Source of the DNA: Hemerocallis citrina
Taxonomy: Eukaryota; Streptophyta; Magnoliopsida; Asparagales; Asphodelaceae
Reading direction: 5' to 3'
Assembly (NCBI GenBank): GCA_017893485.1
Contig: CM030362.1
Location: 186,988,813-187,052,812 of the forward strand
Length of the DNA: 64,000 nucleotides
The position numbers and the translations under genes are program-made. The notes beneath the pieces are model-generated. The model had not been told where the DNA came from and did no database searches. It saw only the letters and a program-made list of their open reading frames with translations. Position 1 is the first letter of the stretch. Each line of letters starts with the position of its first letter. Positions 10,171 through 21,190 of this stretch are shown here, in pieces.

Positions 10171-11595
10171 TTAGTTCTCTCTCGTGAACTCCCGGAGGTA
10201 CCCCCGTGAAATGAGGGCCTTGATTTCGTCCTTCAGGGCCCGACACTGGTCGGTTTCGTGCCCATGGTCCCTGTGGAAACGGCAGTAGAAGCGTTGGTCT
10301 TGCTTCTTGTTGTTGCTTGGTCGGGGAGGGAGTCGAACGAGGCCTTTGTTCTCGATCTCCAAGAGGATGGCAGACACGTTCTGTGTCAGCGGGGTGTACC
10401 TTTCGAAGCGAGGGACCGGAGGTACCCTCTTCGCGCCGACCCCTTCCTTTGCTGCCTTCCTCGCGGGTTCGATCTCATCGACCCTGCGCTTGCCTTTTCC
10501 TATGACCTCTTTGCTGCCCTCTGGGTTTAGGGCTTCCTCAGCTCGAATGTATTTCTCGACTCGATTGAGAAGGTCGGGAAAGTCCAGAGGTGGCTTCTTT
10601 GCCAGGGAAACCTTCAGCTGGTTATGGCGGACATTGTGCCAGAAGGCGGCCGAGGCAATCCCGGCGTCGAGGGCAGAGACGGATCTTGCCTCGATCGTGA
10701 ATCTCTTGACGAAGTCACAGAGTGACTCCCCCTCCCTCTGGCGGAGGTCGAGCAGGGGGGCGCTCGTCTTCTCGGCTTTCCGACTAGTGACGAAGTGGCC
10801 CAAGAAGTTGGCTTCCTGCTGATCAAACGAAAAGATTGAGCCTGGGGAGAGTTTGGAGAACCATTCTCTGGCCGGGCCCCGGAGGGTAGTCGGGAAGGCT
10901 CGGCACAGCAGGGGATCCGAAGCGCTGTGAATCATCATGAGGGTCTTGAAGCCCTCCATGTGATCAGCTGGATCACCCTCGCCGTTGTAAGTCTCGAATT
11001 GCAGAGGCCGGAAGTTCCGGGGGATCTCCGCTTCTAAATTGTTGACGGAGAATGGCGGCCGGGAAGGCGCTCGGCCTAGGACGGGGTTTGGATTACCGTC
11101 GCCGATGCGCTCGAGGCGATTCTCCATCTCAGTGAGGCGACGGAGTACCTGGTCTGCGTGCTCCGGTGGAGGAGGCGGCGCGCGAGTGTAGCTCCTTTCC
11201 TCGCTCATTTGATGGGGTCGGTTGAGCGTTGCGGACCTTGGCGCTCCGTGGAGCGCCTCCATGATTTCCTCCCGAAAGCTTCGGAACTCGGCCTTTGTGA
11301 CCGCTCAGTGGTCGGAAGGGTCGGGTCGGGGCGCAAGAATTCGGCCGATGCGGCTGAGTGTCGACGGCCTGGAATGGTTCGGGGCCGAGTTGGAAGCGGT
11401 CCCTCCCCTGGCCTGACTCGCCCTTCGGTTCATAATGACCCGACTAAGGTCGGGTTGCTTGATGTGAGGTTCGCCTTGCTGGGGTCCGAGGTTCGCCCCC
11501 GGGTTATTTGATCCTTGCCCTCCCGCGGGGGCACCCTGATTAGGGGGCCCGTTCCGATGGGAGGAAGAGGCCGATCTCCGGGCCCTGGGAGGCAT
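10171..11595 (-). pseudogene. gag: Gag of Tat-like Gypsy
   Basis: The likely start is the ATG at 11595 (MPPRARRSAS). A proline- and glycine-rich N-terminus leads into the retrotransposon gag domain (FKTLMMIHSASDPLLCRAFP, LRGPAREWFSKL, REGESLCDFVKRF). A C-terminal zinc-knuckle-like motif follows (YCRFHRDHGHETDQC). One TGA at 11305-11307 interrupts it near residue 96. The TAA at 10171-10173 ends gag in the same frame as protease and may be the natural boundary or another decay event. Gag would form the particle that packages element RNA. Confidence 0.88.
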
Positions 11596-11653
11596 TGGAG
11601 GGTGAGTGTCGGCGGCGAGGCTCGGACTGTCGTCCTTACCGAATAAGTAGAAG

Positions 11654-11674
11654 TTCCCACAGACGGCGCCAACC
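11654..11674 (-). promoter_or_regulatory. Primer-binding site of Tat-like Gypsy
   Basis: On the minus strand the bases directly after the 5' LTR read GGTTGGCGCCGTCTGTGGGA. The TGGCGCCG start is typical of primer sites in plant Gypsy elements of this group. Which tRNA pairs with it I cannot settle by eye. Confidence 0.8.
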
Positions 11675-12410
11675 TGATGCGGTTTGTTTTTAGATGGAGT
11701 GTGGATGCACCAGGTGTGAGTTCGGACTCAATTTGTAAGAGGGGAAGGGTTCGGTAGCGGACGGTGAGCTGTAGGCTCGCCTCGGCACTGGAGGAGCGGC
11801 TTGGATTGCCTCGCCTCGGGTACCTGCAGACGGTCTAGAAACACCGGGGTTTATCCCGGTAGCAGACCCTCCGACGATCTAGTTAGTCCCTGTGAGAGAG
11901 TAGCAGTAACTAGGGTTTTGTGGGTGAAAGATTGATTACCTTTGAAGGTGAATGGGGGTCTGGTATTTATAGATAACCCAATCGGGTTTGGATCCGCCTG
12001 GGGGCCGGGTCTGGACCTGAAAGCCCGTGGGCCTGACGTGGCAAGAGGCCCAGGTGGTTAAGGGCATACGTGGCAGTGCCCAGAGTGGTTTAGGGCTGAC
12101 ATGGCAAGAGCACCAAGTGGCTTTGGGGCTGACGTGGCAGATCGTAGGGGCTCTGTGTCTCTAGGAGGATTAGAGGGCCCAGGCTGCGCCAGGTCATCTC
12201 CCTCCCTTGCCCGGCTGAGTGGACGGCCCGTGAGACCGCCGAGGATCGGAGACCGAGGGTCTTGGAGGGTCGTCGGAACGGGGGGGGGGGGGGGGGTTTC
12301 GTGGTGGTGAACTTACGGTTCGGCACCGAGCCTGTGGTGGTCCGGGGCCGAGCTGGATTGGCTTGGAGCGAGAGCCTTCCTGGGCCCCAGTTCATTTTTA
12401 TCCTACCTCA
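11675..12410 (-). repeat. 5' LTR of Tat-like Gypsy (736 bp)
   Basis: It is the partner of 1480-2210 with the same termini. The minus-strand TATA box (TATAAATA) is at 11964-11971, so U3 is about 11975-12410 and R plus U5 lie to its left. A G tract near 12281-12297 is twice as long as in the other LTR, a typical slippage difference. Confidence 0.96.
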
Positions 12411-13236
12411 AAAAGATAACAGATAATGATAGTAATTAACTTCCAGCTAAATTAACAAATGTGTTACTTAATTTCAATTATATCCTCTTTAATATTACAA
12501 TAAGGGATAAATATACATGTCTTACTTAAACTAGTTAAAATAAAAACATAATATTAAGCTATTATTAGTGACAAATTGTGCATATCACGCATATGCCATC
12601 TGAGGGTGCAGATTTCTTTTTCAAATAAAATAATATTGCCTTAATTATGTTTTCTTTTTCTTCTGAATGTCAGTTAATGAATCCTATGAAACTCATATCT
12701 ACAGACATCATTTATAGCACATAAATGAAAGATGATACACATTACAAAGTACTAAATTTACCATTAAGCTTCCAAAAATCGGATCTTAGGACTTTTTTCC
12801 TTTGATAAAAGAGGTGTAGGCCACCGACAAAGATATAACAGTTTCTTTCAAAAAGAAAGAAAAAGAAAAGAATCTTATAGACCCATAACCCATATTTATA
12901 TATATAACACCTATCACAATACTTAATAGTAAGGTATACACAGTAAGAACAAACTTTTACATGGTATATAAGTCTTATACAGCCGCAATTGTAAATTAAA
13001 CATATCGCTAATATACTATGAAAGATGTACATGTAAATCCAAACCGCCCGTTCATAGGACCGGTACATGGCTAGTATTTAATTATTATGGAGTTTAGCAT
13101 ACACAGTTCGCCATGTGACACCTTTTAGTAAGAACCCAAAAAATATGTATCTTTTATTATTTCGCCACATGACACCTTTTAACAACCCAAAGGTCACCAT
13201 GTGGCACTTTTTAAAACCACAAAATATTGTATCTCT

Positions 13237-13272
<36 letters not shown>

Positions 13273-13338
13273 CCGTTGCAAACAACCTTGTAAGCCATTG
13301 GATCGACCATGATCACATCAAATGGCTCAGAGTTTTTT
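12411..13338. other. AT-rich DNA without a gene, with local repeats
   Basis: No protein domain is visible. Positions 13105-13235 hold three imperfect copies of CGCCAYRTGACACCTTTTA followed by A- and T-rich spacer, and an (AT)n microsatellite occupies 13239-13269. This may be old decayed transposon or host intergenic sequence. Confidence 0.6.
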
Positions 13339-13800
13339 TTGAGAAAAATATAACTTAGCCCGTCGTTGCCAATGATGGGCTAAGGTAAAGTGGATTTTTT
13401 AAAAAAAAAACTAAGACCTACTCTATCTTCTCTCTCTCACTCTCTACTTACTCTATTTCTCTTCTTCCCAAACTCAAACCCAATCCCAACCGAAACTAAT
13501 TCCCCTTTCACTCCGGCGCCGCCTCCTCTCTCACTTCACTCTTTCCCTCTTCTCCCTCTCTCTCTCTCTTCCGAAGTACCTTCCGAAACCCAAAAAACCC
13601 TAACCTTAACCATCTCACAAACTCCTCCTCCTTCGTCCACTACTGCTGTTCCTCCTCCATTATCACACTCTCTCACTCCCAATCTTCGAAACCATTCCTC
13701 CCTTAATCTTTGAAAGCCTTTCCTCCAATCTTTGAAAGTTCGGAGAGTCGAAATCCTAGTTCAGCGAACCTACATTGGAGGAGATTCACAGTTGTGCAAG
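13339..13800 (+). promoter_or_regulatory. Possible promoter and leader exon, origin unknown
   Basis: A small hairpin-like repeat (TAGCCCGTCGTTG...AATGATGGGCTA, 13357-13383) and an A tract are followed by about 300 bp of CT-rich leader sequence like a plant 5' UTR. A plausible splice donor (GTGCAAG|GTAATG) sits near 13800. The 107-codon reading frame inside is simple serine-, proline- and leucine-rich sequence and is not convincing as a protein. It could be the first exon of a host gene whose body is lost, or part of an uncharacterised element. Confidence 0.3.
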
Positions 13801-16800
13801 GTAATGACTAAACCATTGGCTCCGTAGTTGTATTTATGTCTCTTTCTAATTACTTAAATTGATTATTGTGATGCATAATTTTGTAGATGTAGTAGTTTGT
13901 AGGGAGTATTTTGATGATTTAAGAAAGTAAAATTTTACTCGTAGTTGTTGTTGTTCGCTTAAATTGTAGATTTAGTCGTATTTTTAATTGTTCGATATTA
14001 GTGTAACCCCTGTTTTTCATTTTATATATTTTTGGGTGTATTTTTCTTTTTGTGTATTTATTCATATTGTGTCTCTTTTGGACCATGTATTGGATCTTCT
14101 TTTTCTTTATTTTCATATATTTGATTTATCGTCGTTTTATTTGATCTTCTTGATTTCATTGCCAGTCTATTGTTTTGTCTTTGTTTGATCGAACCATTAT
14201 TTTTTATTCTCTTTATTTTATATTGTTCATGCCCTATTTTAATTATCCATGTTGTGCCCATCTCTTTATTTTTGGTTCATCCTATTTTTAAACCCTATTC
14301 AAATCCCTATTGGATCCTTATTTCTTCTACCCTACCCTACTCGTTACCCGCATTCACCCCAAACCCATTAGCCCACCCATCTGCTCCCCTAAACCCTAAT
14401 CTAAGCACCTTATATATATAAACCCATGATGTATCCCCCCTATCATCTAACTAAACCCTAACAGCCGTTTCCCTTCTTCATCCTTCCACCTCCCGACTCC
14501 CAATCACCCCCTCCTCCCTGCTGCAAACCGCAACCCCACAGCGTGACCCCCTTGGTCCCCTGCCTCTCTATCGTAACCACCTCGCGACGCACCAGACCTC
14601 CCGTTCAGCCTACCCCCGACCTCCCACTTCGTGCCTCCCCTACTCCCTATTACAACAGCAATGCCAGCCCAGCGCCTGTCTGCTCCTCCGACGACTGACA
14701 GTAGCAAAAGTGAGCGCTTCTTGCCATTGTTTTGCCGCTGCCGTTGCCGTTCTTTTGCCGTGCACCTCTCTGCCAACACCCCCCTGCCTGAGTTTTTGCG
14801 TGCGTGTGTTGGATCTCATGTACTTGTGGTTCGTTGTTCGTGAATTGTGTTCGTGGTTCATGTTCGTTCGTTCGTTGAGTCGTCGCCCGGGAATCCGTTC
14901 CCGTTATTCTTGTTCTTACTTCATCATTTTTGTCGTCATCTATAAGACAAGTAACTTGTATGCTTTCTATTGCAAATATAAGTACTAAATACCGCCTGTA
15001 GTCTAGTTGTGTTCTATAGACAATTTCTTGTGCAAAACCCCTATTATATCTTGTCTCTATGTATTGATTTGCCGGTAGTTATCTCATTACACACACGACA
15101 TAAATTTAGGGTTAGAGATAATCAATTCTTGTATACATGCATGTGTTCGTGATTATGAGGTGTTGTATGATCTTTTATGCATGATGTGTTCGATGTAGTA
15201 TAAGTCGTAGTAGACTTGCAAAATACCCTATACCATGTTACTTGGACATCTAGTACACCATATCTCATGTTTTGTTATGATTTGGATGTGTTTCATATGA
15301 TCTAGTTGATTTTATACACGAAGAATATTTCTGTCTTTTCTGTTACCCCGTTTTGTTCAGTATTTTAGACTCTATTAAGGTCAGTATATAAAAATTATTT
15401 GTGGATATGAATTATTGAGAATTCTGTCTACTTTCCAGGTTTTCTGACAGATCTCAGTTTCGATTTGTGAGTTGCAAGTTATTGCTGTTTTACTACAAAG
15501 GTGTAGAAAAATTCCAGATCCAGTTTTATATGAATTCTGCATGGTAATTTATTTTTATAATGATGTTAAAGATAATATTTTGATCCAGTGTTTTGCTGAG
15601 TACAACTAGACCTGATTGGAATTAGCCCCTAGTTTTTGTGGATTTAATTGATGACTTTTATAAACCATTCTATGCTTGCAAACAACTACTATACATGCAG
15701 AATTTTTACACTATTTAGTAAAGAAACATAATTTCGACCTAATTCTATTTGTTGTCTGTAAAAACTTTGTGAATATGAATTGTTTCCTACTGTATATATT
15801 TCATCAACCTTTTAACGGATCTGGATTTTGCTTTATATTTTGTAATCTATTTCTGTTTTGGTACTGCTGTGCTTATGATTCTAGATTTACAAAACTGCCT
15901 TATCTTGCCGCTTTCTGATTTTACTTGACTATTCTATTTATGTTGGAAAATTATGAAATTTTATTTTCTAATACTTGACATACTAGGAAATACCCCAGAA
16001 TTTTCTTGGATTTAATCAGTAAGTTTTGATATCGTTTTCCTGTTTATGAATACAAACTTCTGATTTCTGGCTGAACATATTTTCTGAATACAATTCTGTT
16101 TTGAGACATGTTTTTGTGAAATACCATATGACTTATATATATTTGTTGGATTCGGATGAGAGTCTATTTTCCAGATTCTCTGACAGATCCAGATTTGCAT
16201 ATTTTTGGCAACGGAAATCCCAGATTTGGTGCAGTACTGTCTTGCTGTCCTGAACTAGAATTTTCGTTGTCCTACCCTTTTATGAGTTGTTTTTCACCTA
16301 TACATGTTTATCTTCCAACCTGAACCTATTACTTGTTCATGCCATGTTATTCTTGCTCTGCTTTGTGCACGTATATGCCTGTTTAATAACAATAATAAAT
16401 AATCAAGTCGGGGTTAAGGAAAAGACCTTAGTAGTGGACAATATAGGTATGTGTGCTCAGAAGGGGGCCGTGTTTTCCATTACCTGTTGCCATATTTCAT
16501 GATTACATGATTCATGCCTGTTATTACTACATGTTTCCATGTTTCATGATTACATGATTCATTCCTGTTATTACTATATGTTGCCATGTTTCATGATTAC
16601 ATAATTCATGCCTGTTATTACTATCTGATTATATGTTGCCATGATTCGTGATAATTCATGCCTGTTATTTCTATATGTTGCCATGTTTCGTGACTACGTG
16701 ATTCATGACTGTTCCTGTTGCTGCGATTTCACGACTCGTGATTCGTGCCTGTTACCTGTTACATGATGCCTGAGTACACAACCCTATAGAAACCCACTAC

Positions 16801-17472
16801 TAGATCTAAACATAATTTGCATGTAAGTAGCCATGTGGTAAAAACTTGGGACGCATCAAGTGCTACCTAGATAGTAATAATACAAGACTTGACATAACAT
16901 GCTTACCTGTTACATGATTATCTGTACATGCTTCTTGACACCTGTTACATGTTCACTTGCTTACATGATACCTGTTACCCGTCACATGTTATATACACCT
17001 GTTATCTCACCACATTACTTGATTCTGTTCATAATTCATACTAGTTGTTCTATTTTGTAGCCATGTCTATTCCATGCTATGTTTATTTCTGCTGTTACTC
17101 TATTCTTGTTTATCTTTTCCTGTACTTGTGCATGCACTACAAGCGGCCTGCAACTTACATTGACGGGCGTTTTGTTTTCCTTTTCTCTCTTCCTGCAATT
17201 TTTTAAATTGCAGATTATGCTGATAAGCTGCCCGATGGAGTAGGTTATCTAAGATTCTAGATGCTGGAGTTTTTGCTATTATTATTTTTTGTTGCTTATT
17301 TTGAATAAATATATCTGTTACTTGGATTATTTTGTTTTGGGCAATGTGACCCAGAATTATTGACTTGTTTAGATCTGGTTTATTTGAGATTATTAAATTT
17401 TGTTTCAAGTAAATTGCTATTGGTATATTGATTCATTTATGCATGCGTGGTTGACTTCTCCTTGCTTATTAC
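13801..17472. other. 3.7 kb AT-rich region without a recognisable gene
   Basis: It contains a strong plus-strand TATA stretch (CTTATATATATAAACCC, about 14408-14425) and a C-rich leader from 14440 to 14660. A long T-rich tract then has short recurring pieces such as CTGACAGATC near 15443 and 16179. A tandem repeat lies near 16490-16710. The pattern of promoter, pyrimidine leader, long AT-rich body and minisatellite recalls a long LTR or a large non-autonomous retrotransposon derivative, but I find neither a duplicated end nor a coding domain. It ends at the left LTR of the SIRE-like element. Confidence 0.4.
16487..16715. repeat. Tandem repeat of about 48 bp, about five copies
   Basis: Units start with CCATRTTTCATGATTACATG and end with CCTGTTATTACTATATGTTG, at about 16490, 16537, 16585, 16639 and 16680, with small length changes. 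Looser CATGATT- and CCTGTTAC-rich sequence continues to about 17000. Confidence 0.75.
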
Positions 17473-18071
17473 TGTTGATTCTTGGTTTTGATGACTACAA
17501 CACAATGCAAAGTTGTGCTACTTCTTATATAATGCAGGATGTATCAATGTCCATACTATGTATGATACACAAGTGCAAAAGTGCTCCAATGAAGCTCTCA
17601 AAGAAAATTGATCAAGGTACAAAGGCTCAAGCTCTTATTTAAGACTGAAGACTGAAGACTGAAGACTCAAGACTCAAGACAAGACCCGTGCTTCAATGTG
17701 TTATTAAATGTCTTGTAAAGCAAATTGTAATCTTATTTTTATTGAGTCTTAGATTGATGTAACAGCCTTGTCATACACACACACTCACAAATCTTTATAA
17801 TTGAGTGTTTTTCAAAAGATTAAAGGTCGAAACAGTTTGAATTAGATCAGCCGTTAAGTACCAGTGGACTGCCTTATGGCACCAGTCAACTGTACCAGTA
17901 CAAAACTATCTGAACTTTTTCAAACTCTGGTCAGTCGACTCATCATGGCAACCCAGTCGAATGTTCAAGTCGTTTCGATAGATTTAAAACTTGTTTTTCG
18001 AATTCAAAAGTTTTATATCCATTTTAAATTAGTTTTATTGACTGTTTTACAACGTCCTAGTGATTCCTCTC

Positions 18072-18079
18072 TATAAATA
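18072..18079 (+). promoter_or_regulatory. TATA box in 5' LTR of SIRE-like Copia
   Basis: TATAAATA lies inside the near-palindrome CTCTATAAATAGAG and is conserved at 26508-26515 in the other LTR. Transcription would start about 30 bases downstream, near 18105, placing the hairpin array in the RNA leader. Confidence 0.75.
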
Positions 18080-18329
18080 GAGCCCAAGAATCACCATTGA
18101 AAGGTCCCAAAGAATTTTTGATAAAGAGTTTAAGTTTTGCTTTTGAAAGAGAACTAGTATTCAAACAAGCACTCTAAATCATCTAAGTCTTGGTTCTCTG
18201 AATCTCAGTCCAATATAACATTGATTTTGTTTTGGACTGATTTCAGAAGTGACCAATTAGCCACTATACAAAAATAACAACCACAAAATAAGGCTATAGG
18301 TTGATTGTATCTCTTTTATTGTTTTCTTT

Positions 18330-18443
18330 CACTCTCGGGTTGTGAGAGTGGTCCTCTCAGTTGGAGAGTAGGGCTCTACATTGTAGAGTCATGTTTTCAC
18401 TCTTGGTTGAAGAGTGGGTTTGCTCTCTCTAGTGGTGAGAGAG
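18330..18443 (+). other. Array of five stem-loops in LTR leader
   Basis: Five consecutive short inverted repeats are visible: CACTCTC/GAGAGTG (18330-18350), CTCTC/GAGAG (18354-18368), CTCTACA/TGTAGAG (18374-18388), CACTCTT/AAGAGTG (18398-18416) and CTCTCTC/GAGAGAG (18423-18443). Loops are similar, with GGTTG or AGTTG in most. The array is conserved in the other LTR at 26766-26879. It would be transcribed as part of the leader RNA. The function is unknown. Confidence 0.8.
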
Positions 18444-18924
18444 GTCTACGGGTTGGAAAAGGTTGTTGTCTAAATGCCGTAGGGTATTCTTGTATTTTTT
18501 TCAAGAATAGTGGAAAATCTCAAGTGGGTTGCTGGAGGACTGGATGTAGGTTGGAAGGACCGAACCAGGATACATCATGTGTACTTTGTGGTTGTATTTC
18601 TCTGAACTTGCATTTTCTTTACTTGCATTTAATTCTTATTCGAAAACTTGTCTAGACAGTCGACTGCGTCTCCTCTTTAAGTCGACTGGTCAGACTGGTA
18701 TAACATACTATTCGAAAACTTGTCTGGCAAGTCGACTATTTTCCGCTATAAGTCAACTAATCAGACTTGTCTCAAATACTCTTCTAATTTGATGCCTCAG
18801 TCGACTTATTTCTCTTTTAAAGTCCACTGGACAGAACAAAAAGTTCAATTTCGTTATTAATTTTTATACAACACTATTCACCCCCCCTCTAGTGTTTCTT
18901 GGCTTGCCTACAGGATTCAACACT

Positions 18925-18936
18925 TGGTATCAAAGT
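18925..18936 (+). promoter_or_regulatory. Primer-binding site of SIRE-like Copia
   Basis: TGGTATCAAAGT follows the LTR end after two bases. It matches the initiator-methionine tRNA primer site consensus TGGTATCAGAGC except at two positions. The second internal region has TGGTATCAAAGC at 27364-27375. Confidence 0.85.
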
Positions 18937-18949
18937 AAGGTTGAGTGCA

Positions 18950-20767
18950 ATGGCAACTACTTCTAATGCAAACCAATACCATGAAGGCCAATCCACACAA
19001 AGGCCACCCCTCTTCGATGGAACCAATTACAACTATTGGAAGTGTAGAATGAAGATCTACCTTAAGTCCATCAACTATGAGATATGGAACATGACGGAGA
19101 CCGAGTACACCACTCCTACCATTCCATATGCACAATGGAACGAAGACATGAAGATCCAAACAATGAAGAATGCAAAGGCGATGAACGCGCTATTTTGTGC
19201 TCTTACTAAGGAGGAATTCAATCATGTGTCCAATACAACAACCGCACATCAATTTGGCACACACTCGAGGTAAACTCATGAAGGAACTAATAAAGTAAAA
19301 GAATCTAAAATATCTATTCTTATTCACAGGTTCAAGATGTTCCACATGAAGGAAAATGAGAATGTGTCTGAAATGATCACAAGGTTCACGGATATTACCA
19401 ATTCTCTTGTGGCGCTTGGAAAGACATACACTCAATATGAAATGGTGAGGAAGGTTCTTCGTGCACTAACCCCCGAATGGGAGAAGAAGACCACCGCCAT
19501 AGAAGAGGCCAACGATTTAACACAACTTTCTCTTGAGAATCTTGTAGGAAATCTCATGCAATATGAGGTACAACTTGAAGAACGCAAGAAGAATCTTGAA
19601 CCTCAACAATCTAAAAAGAAGACACTAGCATTCAAGGCCATGTCGGACTCCGAGGATGAAGTAGAAGATGAGGAAGAGATAGCCATGTTCACACGAAAGT
19701 TCAAAAAGTTCCTAAGAAAAGGTAAATTTAATTCAGAATCTAAGGACACTAATGAACTTCCAACTTGTTTCAGGTGTAACAAGACAGGACACATGAAAAA
19801 GGATTGCCCACAAGAGAATGCAAAATCTAAAGAAAAGGCATCCAACTTCAAGAATGACAAGTACATAAAGAACAAGTTCATGAAGAATAAAAAGGCGTAC
19901 TAAGCAACTTGGGATGATAGCGACTCTTCATCGGAAGAAGAAAATGAAGTGACAAACTAGGTTGCTAACGTTTGCTTTATGCTGTCTCAAAATCAAGTAA
20001 GTGATGATTATGATTCTAATGATTTAGTAGATGCTTTCAACGAGATTTTTCAAGAGCTTAAGAAAGAAAAAGTTAGAGTTAAGAACTTGGAGAAAGTAAA
20101 TCAAACACTTTCTCAAGAGAATCTTGACTTAGATAAAGAGGTGAAATCTTTAAATTCTCGACTTTCTAGTTTAGATATAGATCTTGTGTCTCTAAAGAAA
20201 AATTATAAAGAGATATCCAAAAATGTATCTAAATTTAATAAAGGAAAGGAGAATTTAAATGATGTTCTCCATAATCAAGTACAAACTAATAAAAGATTTG
20301 GACTTGGTTTTCAAAAGTCTCTTGAAAAACCTCATGCTTCTAAGAACACTAGTGTAAATAAACCTATATATATTTCTAGTGTTAAGAATAAACTGTATGA
20401 GTTGTTTGGAAATCCAAAAACTGTAAGTTTTAATGAAAAGAGTAGATCTATAGTTCAGATCAGTCGACTGAACACAAATATCAGTCGTCTGTCCAGAGGT
20501 TCTGAGTCTCATTCAAACAGACGAAAACCTCAGATAAGTCGACCTATTCTACCTCCCAGTCGATTGGATTTCAGTAACAGTCGACTGAAAGGTTTGGTAA
20601 AGTCGACTGGACAGAGCAAAAATATATGGGTTCCAGTCAACCTGAGTCTGAAAGATAGAATTATTTACATAAATTCATATATTCTTACTGTATGTAACTC
20701 TGTAAATTATTTTTCAGCATTTGGTGGAAAATCAAACTCTATTTGGGTTTGGTTTCCCAAGAACTAA
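18950..20767 (+). pseudogene. gag: Gag of SIRE-like Copia
   Basis: The start is the ATG at 18950 (MATTSNANQY). Typical Copia gag motifs follow: PPLFDGTNYNYWKCRMKIYL near the N-terminus, then the second gag domain (MITRFTDITNSLVALGK) and a CCHC zinc knuckle CFRCNKTGHMKKDC (about 19768-19809). A long coiled coil (LKKEKVRVKNLEKVN, 20059-20250) ends in a linker encoding repeated Ser-Arg-Leu, where CAGTCGACTG motifs occur at 20461 and 20578. A frameshift near 19250-19275 and stops near 19902 and 19960 break it. The sister copy at 27389 shares the structure but carries different lesions. Confidence 0.88.
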
Positions 20768-20820
20768 TCTCTTTTGGACATAATGAAAAGGGTACCATAT
20801 TCACATTAAAATTTTTATAG

Positions 20821-21190
20821 GTACCTAAAAGAGATCGTTGGATACTTAACAGCGGATGCTCAAAGCACATGACTGGTTATACCAACCTCCTATATCTTCT
20901 ATACAAGAAATTGAGGAGGAACAATCACATTCGGTGACAACAACAAAAGGGAAGGTCGTTGGAATAGGCATGGTCGGTAAGCACACTAACCCTTCAAAAG
21001 AAGATGTTTTTCTAGTTAGTGGACTTAAGCATAATTTGTTGAATATTAGCCAATTGTGTGATATGGGATATAAAATAGTTTATGAAATAAATGCTTGTTT
21101 AATTTACGACTCTACTATGCAAAATATAATTTTTCAAGGAATTAGGAAGAATAACATTTATGAATTGTGTTTAAAGTCATATGATTTTTG
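20821..21190 (+). pseudogene. Protease and gag-pre-integrase region of SIRE-like Copia
   Basis: The protease active site reads RWILNSGCSKHMTG; the catalytic aspartate expected in WILDSG is replaced by asparagine (AAC at 20848-20850). A frameshift follows around 20925. Beyond it, the segment FLVSGLKHNLLNISQLCD (about 21009-21063) is the usual lead into the gag-pre-integrase domain. With the aspartate lost, no protease activity is expected. Confidence 0.85.

Larger units (their letters stand above)
1480..12410 (-). mobile_element. Complete Tat/Retand-like Ty3/Gypsy retrotransposon
   Basis: The element is bounded by two near-identical LTRs that begin TGATGCGG and end CCTACCTCA, and is flanked by the 5-bp target duplication AAAAG (1475-1479 and 12411-12415). 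Reading on the minus strand the order is 5' LTR (right), primer site, gag, protease, reverse transcriptase, RNase H, archaeal-type RNase H, integrase, minisatellite with an opposite-strand gene, polypurine tract, 3' LTR (left). The second RNase H and the accessory gene in reverse orientation are known features of the Tat lineage. By eye the LTRs differ at about 25 of 731 aligned bases, mostly transitions, so the insertion is fairly recent. In-frame stops make it non-autonomous now. Confidence 0.96.
17473..18922 (+). repeat. 5' LTR of SIRE-like Copia (1450 bp)
   Basis: It runs from TGTTGATTCTTGG to GGATTCAACA and matches 25917-27361 along its length. It contains a GACTGAA/GACTCAA short tandem at 17642-17685, a TATA box at 18072-18079, a hairpin array at 18330-18443 and several AGTCGACT palindromes (about 17932, 18657, 18680, 18730, 18799). 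Confidence 0.95.

Noticed and set aside
13390..13713. 107-codon proline- and serine-rich frame as a host gene
   Set aside because: CT-rich leader composition explains it; no domain, and no continuation after the putative splice donor.
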